This document shows positions 7,425 through 11,491 of a stretch of DNA of 11,491 nt, piece by piece. Both the position numbers and the translations under genes were made by a program. Under the pieces are notes generated by a model. The model searched no databases. It was not told the DNA's origin and saw nothing but the letters and a program-made list of their open reading frames with translations. Position 1 is the stretch's first letter. Every line of letters starts with the position of its first letter. The DNA lies in the NCBI GenBank assembly GCA_905214855.1, contig CAJMNU010000039.1:1-11491 (forward strand), read 5' to 3'. Origin of the DNA: an uncultured bacterium. GTDB taxonomy: Bacteria > Bacillota > Clostridia > Lachnospirales > Lachnospiraceae.

Positions 7425-7603
7425 CCCTCACCAAATGGTCCATCTTCCAATGGCACTATGTCTACATTAGGATCTTCTGTTGATTCTACAGTATTTGTTG
7501 TGCCATCTGGCAGTGTTGCTGGTGCTGGCGCAACAAATACGCTAAATTTGATACAGCATGCAAGAACTAATGATGCAGCAATTAATTTTGTGTACTTTTT
7601 CAT
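7415..7603 (-). CDS. Small exported peptide, candidate signalling prepeptide
   Basis: The product is a 62-residue pre-peptide with a clear Sec-type N-terminus: MKKYTK, a hydrophobic core LIAASLVLACC and a likely signal peptidase site near APAPA (residues 26-30). The remainder is acidic and ends NVDIVPLEDGPFGEGGD. I do not recognise the family. Its size, export signal and location beside an RRNPP-type regulator match precursors such as PapR. LVLAC also fits a loose lipobox, so a short lipoprotein is an alternative. The start is supported by TAGGGGGAAA (7611-7620 on the minus strand) 10 bases before the ATG. The gene converges on the second regulator and would be transcribed from near 7647. Function is inferred from context only. 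Confidence 0.72.
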   Translation of the reverse strand: MKKYTKLIAASLVLACCIKFSVFVAPAPATLPDGTTNTVESTEDPNVDIVPLEDGPFGEGGD

Positions 7604-7653
7604 AGTAATTTTTCCCCCTAAATAAATGAATTAATATGTCCGTTGCTTACCAT

Positions 7654-7659
7654 ATAATA
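7654..7659 (-). promoter_or_regulatory. Putative -10 box of the peptide gene
   Basis: Read on the minus strand this is TATTAT, about 51 bases from the peptide ATG. The matching -35 position (about 7677-7682) shows no TTGACA-like sequence and falls inside the arm of the long inverted repeat at 7674-7720. That pattern suits a promoter that needs an activator bound at the repeat, as for PlcR-type autoinduction. This reading is inferred, and other -10 registers in the AT-rich stretch are possible. Confidence 0.35.
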
Positions 7660-7673
7660 ATTTTACATAAATT

Positions 7674-7720
7674 ACCATGATATTTTTGGAAAAAAACTTT
7701 TTTTCTGAAAATGTCATGGT
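7674..7720 (+). repeat. 47-bp near-perfect inverted repeat
   Basis: The left arm 7674-7696 and right arm 7698-7720 are symmetrical about C7697. Of 23 position pairs, 20 are Watson-Crick and the other three are all T:G pairs when read on the + strand. A + strand RNA would therefore pair throughout, and a minus-strand RNA would have three A:C mismatches. The outer ends read ACCATGA and TCATGGT. An A and five T's follow (7721-7726), so rightward transcripts could terminate here. It also lies at the promoter of the leftward peptide gene and could be a dimer operator. Both readings are compatible. Confidence 0.8.
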
Positions 7721-7743
7721 ATTTTTCTAAATATCTGCTATAG

Positions 7744-7773
7744 TTGTTTGCGTCACTTTTGTAGTGATATTGT
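7744..7773 (+). promoter_or_regulatory. Promoter of the 55-residue ORF with spacer palindrome
   Basis: TTGTTT (7744-7749), an 18-base spacer and TATTGT (7768-7773) form a moderate sigma-A-type promoter. The spacer holds the inverted repeat TCACT-TTTGT-AGTGA (7753-7767), ending at the edge of the -10 box, a common place for a repressor operator. Predicted transcription would start near 7780 and pass through the stem-loop at 7791-7828. Confidence 0.4.
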
Positions 7774-7790
7774 GAGGAGAGGGAAATTGT

Positions 7791-7828
7791 CAGGGCAATT
7801 ATCTGTTTTAGGACTGATAATTGCCCTG
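7791..7828 (+). promoter_or_regulatory. Perfect 13-bp stem-loop in a leader
   Basis: CAGGGCAATTATC (7791-7803) and GATAATTGCCCTG (7816-7828) are exact reverse complements around a 12-base loop. The sequence after it, CATATTTCTATATG, has only a broken T tract, so it is a poor intrinsic terminator on the + strand, and on the minus strand no T run follows. It may be an attenuator, an RNA-stability element or an operator upstream of the small ORF at 7879. The pairing is certain and the function open. Confidence 0.6.
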
Positions 7829-7878
7829 CATATTTCTATATGTGACAAAAATATGTAATTTTGAAAGGAAATAGGAAA

Positions 7879-8046
7879 ATGAGAAGAAATGTAAGAGAAT
7901 ATGATATGCTCATGTTTATGGAAGAGCTTGCAAAAGATAATGTAGATGAATATTGGAATCAAAAAATAAAAAAAGTAATAAAACCCGTATATCATGGAAG
8001 AAAATTTTTATTAGAGTATTCTAAGATGTCATGGAAGAGCTTTTAA
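7879..8046 (+). CDS. Hypothetical 55-residue basic protein
   Basis: I do not recognise this ORF. It encodes MRRNVREYDMLMFMEELAKD... and ends LEYSKMSWKSF. It has no signal peptide or membrane segment and is rich in Lys/Arg with scattered acidic residues, probably helical in the first half. A ribosome binding site (AAAGGA, 7864-7869) is nine bases before the ATG, which favours a real gene; an in-frame TTG at 7861 precedes that site and is less likely. It has its own promoter-like sequence and structured leader. It could be a small regulator or modulator of the neighbouring system, or a remnant of a longer gene. Confidence 0.45.
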   Translation: MRRNVREYDMLMFMEELAKDNVDEYWNQKIKKVIKPVYHGRKFLLEYSKMSWKSF

Positions 8047-8283
8047 GATTTTTAAAATTGAATGAGGAAAATGCAGACTGTCATAAATCTTGTTGATTCA
8101 TTCTCATATAGACTTGTTTCTTTATTTTTACGGTAGTATAATGAAACAAAACAGCAGCTTTGCAAGAATCCATCTGCTATAGTATAGGTGTTCATAAAGA
8201 AAGCAGAGAGATTTACTGATAAAACTGCTAAAAACATATCAAAGATATAAAGATGTTTTTGATGTGAAAATAGGGGGAAAACA
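8047..8283 (+). other. Promoter region and leader of the CAP protein gene
   Basis: No gene is seen in these 237 bases. They contain a good promoter at 8114-8142 and a predicted 5' untranslated region of about 135 bases. Within the latter, AGCAG (8152-8156) and CTGCT (8174-8178) can form a short hairpin, and AAACAT/ATGTTT a weaker one closer to the start. TAGGGGGAAAA at 8271-8281 is the ribosome binding site. The leader is unusually long for one gene, so post-transcriptional control is possible. Confidence 0.45.
8114..8142 (+). promoter_or_regulatory. Sigma-A-type promoter of the CAP protein gene
   Basis: TTGTTT (8114-8119), a 17-base spacer and a perfect TATAAT (8137-8142) are seen. Transcription should begin near 8149. 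The -35 box departs from TTGACA at three positions, which leaves room for activation, but no strong inverted repeat overlaps it. Confidence 0.65.
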
Positions 8284-11124
8284 ATGAAGAAACATAGTAA
8301 GAGATTACTAGTAGCTGTATTGACAACTGGTATGTTATCACAGAGTGTACTTCCAGTTATGGCAAATCCTGTTTCTACAAAAATAGTGGAAACCAATATG
8401 GCGAAAAAAGCATCCTCTTCAGATGCCTTAGAAGAAGGTCTAGGAGGGGAGAAAGCATCTGGATCAAATGCATTGGGAATACAGTACAATGCAGCAAAAG
8501 AAGATAACCGAAAATTAAACTTGCCGGACTTTATTGAAGTATGGGTAGGACAATCGAAGACATTTAAGGTAACTCAGACAGGTTTTCCAGAAGGCGAAAA
8601 ACTGAAATATACATTTGCAGACAACCAAATCGCAGAAGTGATCACAGCAGCAGATGGTACAACAAGTCTTCTTGGATTAAAGGCTGGTACAACTATTTTG
8701 ACAGTTTCCTCACAAGATGGAAAGATTACAGATTCTTGTGATATTATTGTGGAAAAGCCAGCAGAGGTACTGAACTTCAAGGCAGAATCTGCATTCCATA
8801 AAAATGTAAAACTGACATTTCAATTGAAAGGATCAAATGAGTACTACATTGAACGTTCAGAAGATGGAAAAGAATGGACAAAAATTAAAAGTGGAAGAAG
8901 TCCTAAGGTTGAATATATAGACAAGGAAGCTGAGGGTGGCAAGACATACAAATACAGAGCCGTAGCAGTACACACAGCTTGGAATTATGAAGATGTGGCA
9001 GAGCTTGAAGTAAAAGTAAACAAAGGAAGTATTGATTTTAATTCTAAGGCAATCTATGTCGGAGAAAGCTATAAGATTCCGGTAACATATAATGGCTATG
9101 ATGGTGTTCCAAAAGGTGAATGGTCTGTTGCTGATCCTACAATTCTTTCCATCAGTCAGGATGGTGTGATCACTGGTCTTGCAGCAGGAAAAACAGATGT
9201 GACATTGAAATTACCAGATGGTAATTTCCTGACAAGAGAAATGCTTGTCAGTGAGCCATGTGAAGTTGGTGATTTGAAAGTAGATGTCGCATATGAAAAT
9301 CATGTGCAGCTGTCATGGACACCAAATGATTTCCATGATGCTTACTATGTAGCTAGAAGAGAAGGAAATAGTGATTGGCAGCGCATTGCTGAATTAGATC
9401 CAAGAAGCGCTTCTTATGTAGATACTACAGCTGTAGCTGGTCATACATATGAATATAAAGTTTCAGGTCGTTTTGAAAATAGTAACGTCATAATGGAAAC
9501 AAAGGGAGTGATCGTTAAAGCAACTGTTTTAAAGAAAATGATTGCTCTGACCAGCGATTTTGTACAGACAAAAAAGGGAGAGATATTACAGCTTCCTTTA
9601 AAAGTAGAGGGCTTTGAGACTGCACCAGTGTTTACATATAGCAGTGACAATGAGGAAGTTGCTACTGTAGATGCACAGGGAAAGGTGACAATACAGAAAG
9701 ACGGAAAAGCTGTTATTACAATAACATCAGATTCGGGCTGGACAGGTAGCTGTACATACTTTAGCGTATCAAGACCATCTGGGGAATACACTGCCAATGA
9801 GTGGAGAGTCTTTATGCTGACAAACCAAAATCGTATGAAAGAGGGTCATAAACCTCTTTTGATGTTTGGTCAGATGCAGAAGGCAACAGATCTCCGTAAA
9901 AAAGAATTGGATACACACTATAAATCTGATCACACAAGACCGGATGGAAGCAGTTGTTTCACTGCCTTTAACGATGTAGGGTTGAAGTATGGTTCAGCTG
10001 GAGAAAACATTGCACAAGATTATCAAAGTGCAGATCTTGTTGTACAGGGGTGGATGAACAGTACAAAGGGGCATCGTGAAAATATCATGAATGATAAGTT
10101 TGTTCATTTTGCAACCGGAAATTATAGAGGAAAACATAAAAATTGGGTTCAGATGTTTATGGGATGCGATGGTGAGAGAAGCTGTATTGCTGTATTGCCG
10201 GCAAAAGTAAGCAGAACATTTAAACAGGGAACTTTGATTGAGGATTTTGGAGAGATCGTAGTGATAAACTGTTCTGAGCATGGCAATTGTTATATGCCTT
10301 TGATCAGTCAGATGTGTTCTGGTTATGATCCAGATAAATTAGGAAAACAGACGATCACAATAAAGTATGAGGATTTAGAGACAACCATTACAGTAAATAT
10401 TGAGAAGGGAACATCCGGAGGAGGAAGTGGTTCCGGTGGTTCTGGTGGCTCCGGAGGAGGAAGTGGTTCCGGTGGTTCTGGTGGCTCCGGAGGAGGAAGC
10501 GGTTCCGGTGGCTCTGGTGGCTCTGGAGGAGGAAGCGGTTCTGGTGGTTCTGGCGGCTCCGGAGGAGGAAGTGGTTCTGGTGGTCCTAGTGGCTCCGGTG
10601 GCGGTTCTTCCAATGGAAATGGTCCGAGCGGAAACGGCAATTCCAATGGCAGCGTGAATGGAAATAACAACCATATAGTTATGCCAGATACATATCCAGG
10701 ATGTAAGTGGGAAGCTAGACCAAATAATAAATGGAATCTGCTGAAAGCGGATGGAAGTAAAGCAGTTGGCTGGGCTGTAAAGAATAATAAGTGGTATTAT
10801 ATGGATCCTAATGGAGAGATGCTGACTGGCTGGCAGATGGTAAATGGCAAGTGGTATTACATGAATCCGGCAGGCGATATGACAACTGGCTGGCAGGCTG
10901 TAAATGGCAAGTGGTATTATATGAATCCAGCAGGTGATATGACAACTGGCTGGCAGATGGTAAATGGTAAGTGGTACTACATGAATGTGGCAGGTGATAT
11001 GGCGACAGGATGGATCAACCTGAATGGAAAATTGTATTATCTGGGAGCAGATGGTGCAATGTATTCTAATACCAAAACTCCGGATGGAGCATGGGTTAAT
11101 GCGTCTGGAGAGAAAATCTCTTAA
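8284..11124 (+). CDS. Secreted CAP-domain protein with Ig/FN3 modules and wall-binding repeats
   Basis: The 946-residue product is exported and probably wall-associated. In order: signal peptide (1-27, ending LPVMA); a low-complexity segment with KASSSDAL and KASGSNAL; alternating Ig-like (BIG2-type, about 80-158, 248-323, 415-497) and fibronectin-III-like modules (161-245, 326-412); a CAP/SCP domain (about 502-627) with His550 in HTRPDG, Glu574 in GENIA and WMNSTKGHREN including His597 and Glu599; a small unassigned domain (about 630-708); a Gly-Ser linker (711-792); and five 20-residue GW...GKWYYM repeats (829-928) of the choline/cell-wall-binding type. There is no LPXTG anchor, so attachment should be non-covalent. 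CAP proteins have varied roles and the function here is not known. A TAGGGGGAAAA site supports the ATG. The promoter is at 8114-8142 and the terminator at 11211-11250, so it is monocistronic. Confidence 0.92.
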   Translation: MKKHSKRLLVAVLTTGMLSQSVLPVMANPVSTKIVETNMAKKASSSDALEEGLGGEKASGSNALGIQYNAAKEDNRKLNLPDFIEVWVGQSKTFKVTQTGFPEGEKLKYTFADNQIAEVITAADGTTSLLGLKAGTTILTVSSQDGKITDSCDIIVEKPAEVLNFKAESAFHKNVKLTFQLKGSNEYYIERSEDGKEWTKIKSGRSPKVEYIDKEAEGGKTYKYRAVAVHTAWNYEDVAELEVKVNKGSIDFNSKAIYVGESYKIPVTYNGYDGVPKGEWSVADPTILSISQDGVITGLAAGKTDVTLKLPDGNFLTREMLVSEPCEVGDLKVDVAYENHVQLSWTPNDFHDAYYVARREGNSDWQRIAELDPRSASYVDTTAVAGHTYEYKVSGRFENSNVIMETKGVIVKATVLKKMIALTSDFVQTKKGEILQLPLKVEGFETAPVFTYSSDNEEVATVDAQGKVTIQKDGKAVITITSDSGWTGSCTYFSVSRPSGEYTANEWRVFMLTNQNRMKEGHKPLLMFGQMQKATDLRKKELDTHYKSDHTRPDGSSCFTAFNDVGLKYGSAGENIAQDYQSADLVVQGWMNSTKGHRENIMNDKFVHFATGNYRGKHKNWVQMFMGCDGERSCIAVLPAKVSRTFKQGTLIEDFGEIVVINCSEHGNCYMPLISQMCSGYDPDKLGKQTITIKYEDLETTITVNIEKGTSGGGSGSGGSGGSGGGSGSGGSGGSGGGSGSGGSGGSGGGSGSGGSGGSGGGSGSGGPSGSGGGSSNGNGPSGNGNSNGSVNGNNNHIVMPDTYPGCKWEARPNNKWNLLKADGSKAVGWAVKNNKWYYMDPNGEMLTGWQMVNGKWYYMNPAGDMTTGWQAVNGKWYYMNPAGDMTTGWQMVNGKWYYMNVAGDMATGWINLNGKLYYLGADGAMYSNTKTPDGAWVNASGEKIS
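10417..10596 (+). repeat. 36-bp tandem repeat (Gly-Ser linker)
   Basis: Five in-frame copies of a 36-base unit encode GGGSGSGGSGGS; the fifth is altered to GGGSGSGGPSGS. Differences between copies are mostly silent T/C changes in Ser and Gly codons. The repeat forms a flexible spacer between the CAP part and the wall-binding repeats, and its copy number is likely to vary by slippage or recombination. Confidence 0.92.
10768..11067 (+). repeat. 60-bp tandem repeat (cell-wall-binding repeats)
   Basis: Five 60-base units encode 20-residue GW-x-NGKWYYM-x-AGDM-T repeats (residues 829-928). The middle three are nearly identical in DNA; the first and last are more diverged. The aromatic GW and WYY positions are those that form ligand pockets in choline-binding-type repeats. 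Confidence 0.88.
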
Positions 11125-11147
11125 AATACCATCCAGAAATATATAAG

Positions 11148-11207
11148 GATGATTTAAGTATTAAAAAGATGATTTGAATATTAAAAAGATGATCTAAATA
11201 TTAATAT
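11148..11207 (+). repeat. Three 20-bp tandem repeats
   Basis: Three adjacent 20-base copies, beginning GATGATTTAAG, GATGATTTGAA and GATGATCTAAA, lie between the CAP gene stop and its terminator. They differ at only a few positions and contain no ORF. No function is evident. Confidence 0.75.
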
Positions 11208-11210
11208 AGA

Positions 11211-11250
11211 AGATACCGCAGGGAGAAGAGGTTCTGTCTGCGGTATTTTC
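11211..11250 (+). terminator. Intrinsic terminator of the CAP protein gene
   Basis: ATACCGCAG (11213-11221) pairs perfectly with CTGCGGTAT (11238-11246) and is followed by TTTC TGTCT. An inner AGAA/TTCT pairing can extend the hairpin. It separates the accessory module from the rpmJ transcription unit. Confidence 0.85.
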
Positions 11251-11300
11251 TGTCTACAAAGAAGGAATTCTACAACTTAAAAGAAAAAAGGAAAAAACGC

Positions 11301-11329
11301 TTGCATTCCTTGAAAATAAATGCTATAAT
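11301..11329 (+). promoter_or_regulatory. Sigma-A promoter of the rpmJ ribosomal operon
   Basis: TTGCAT (11301-11306), a 17-base spacer and TATAAT (11324-11329) form a strong promoter with a predicted start near 11336. It restarts ribosomal protein transcription after the two upstream terminators and so makes rpmJ and its downstream genes independent of the promoter that drives rplF to infA. Confidence 0.85.
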
Positions 11330-11335
11330 GCTCTA

Positions 11336-11450
11336 GCGAACTTTGTTGAGAGCACTATAAGTGTACCCATTTACAGAACGCTTTTTTGTGCTGTCACCCA
11401 CAGGCAGAGAGAAGGGCGAAGTGAATTGGCGCTTAGAAAGGAGAATTGCT
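11336..11450 (+). promoter_or_regulatory. Leader RNA of rpmJ with alternative pairings
   Basis: This is a predicted 115-base 5' untranslated region. GAGAGCAC (11348-11355) can pair with GTGCTGTC (11388-11395) at seven of eight positions. The CTGTC part (11391-11395) can instead pair with GGCAG (11403-11407). The two structures exclude each other, as in autoregulated ribosomal leaders, but I do not recognise a known family. The AAAGGAG ribosome binding site is at 11438-11444. Confidence 0.4.
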
Positions 11451-11491
11451 GTGAAGGTTAGATCATCGGTAAAACCGATTTGCGAAAAATG
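11451..11491 (+). CDS. rpmJ: 50S ribosomal protein L36, N-terminal end (partial)
   Basis: The start GTG at 11451 is followed by KVRSSVKPICEKC, with the last codon incomplete at the window edge. This is the N-terminus of the C-type L36, and CEKC would provide the first two zinc ligands of its zinc ribbon. L36 is a very small large-subunit protein. AAAGGAG six bases upstream supports the start. In relatives this gene usually follows infA directly and leads into rpsM, rpsK, rpsD, rpoA and rplQ, which are expected just outside the window. Confidence 0.93.
   Translation, partial: MKVRSSVKPICEK

Larger units (their letters stand above)
5189..11250. other. Accessory regulator-peptide-CAP module inside the ribosomal operon
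   Basis: Between the infA terminator and the rpmJ promoter lies a cluster with no ribosomal role: two PlcR-like regulators, a convergent exported-peptide gene, a small unknown ORF and a large secreted CAP protein. Base composition and codon use shift to more AT-rich, most clearly in the second regulator. No integrase, transposase, att-like direct repeat or tRNA is visible, so it is not called a mobile element. Its exact edges cannot be fixed without comparing a genome that lacks it. Confidence 0.6.

Noticed and set aside
7415..7603. Bacteriocin or lanthipeptide precursor instead of a signal
   Set aside because: No double-glycine leader, no modification or transporter gene, and an acidic glycine-rich C-terminus with a Sec-type signal fits an exported signal better. 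It cannot be fully excluded.
7791..7828. Intrinsic terminator
   Set aside because: The stem is perfect but neither strand has a proper T run directly after it, so it is listed as a structure of unknown role.
8086..8098. AATC-TTGTT-GATT repeat as an operator for the CAP gene
   Set aside because: The arms are only four bases and match none of the other palindromes in the module, within chance expectation for AT-rich DNA.
8052..8489. 145-codon minus-strand frame over the CAP gene promoter and 5' end
   Set aside because: It overlaps the signal-peptide region of a clear gene and has no start context or recognisable motif.
10323..10674. Long Pro/Glu/Leu-rich and Thr/Ser-rich open frames opposite and within the Gly-Ser linker
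   Set aside because: They are by-products of the 36-bp repeat read in other frames, lack ribosome binding sites and overlap a well-supported gene.
5189..11250. Mobile element or prophage origin of the inserted module
   Set aside because: No integrase, transposase, tRNA, inverted terminal repeats or matching direct repeats at the edges were seen. Acquisition by recombination remains possible but is not shown.

Overview
This window looks like a chromosomal segment from a low-to-moderate GC Clostridia, most likely Lachnospiraceae. The evidence is the gene order rplF-rplR-rpsE-rpmD-rplO-secY-adk-map-KOW-infA, strong AAGGAGG-type ribosome binding sites, an adenylate kinase with a four-cysteine LID, and a large secreted protein with GW-type cell-wall-binding repeats. 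Genus cannot be fixed from the sequence alone.

Bases 1-5090 are the distal half of the spc ribosomal protein operon. It starts with the last codons of rplF, followed by rplR, rpsE, rpmD, rplO, secY, adk, map, a small KOW-domain RNA-binding protein and infA, all on the + strand and tightly packed. A strong intrinsic terminator follows infA (5148-5188).

Bases 5189-11250 are an accessory module of about 6 kb placed exactly where rpmJ normally follows infA. It contains two paralogous PlcR/Rgg-like (RRNPP-type) regulators in tandem (5477-6412 and 6484-7410). A 62-residue exported-peptide gene lies on the opposite strand (7415-7603) and converges on the second regulator with only four bases between the stop codons. 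Next come a 275-base intergenic region rich in inverted repeats, an unrecognised 55-residue ORF (7879-8046), and a 946-residue secreted protein (8284-11124). That protein has Ig-like/FN3-like modules, a CAP/SCP domain, a Gly-Ser linker and wall-binding repeats. The module ends with a terminator (11211-11250). A fresh sigma-A-type promoter (11301-11329) and a roughly 115-nt leader then restart ribosomal protein expression at rpmJ (11451 onward, cut by the window edge).

The best working hypothesis is a self-contained peptide-sensing (quorum-sensing) cassette lodged inside a ribosomal protein operon. The 62-residue precursor would be secreted and processed, its mature peptide would act on one or both TPR-containing regulators, and the large wall-associated CAP protein would be a likely output. 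The homology calls for the regulators and the CAP protein are fairly firm. The pairing of peptide with regulator, and the CAP gene as target, are inferences from gene arrangement.
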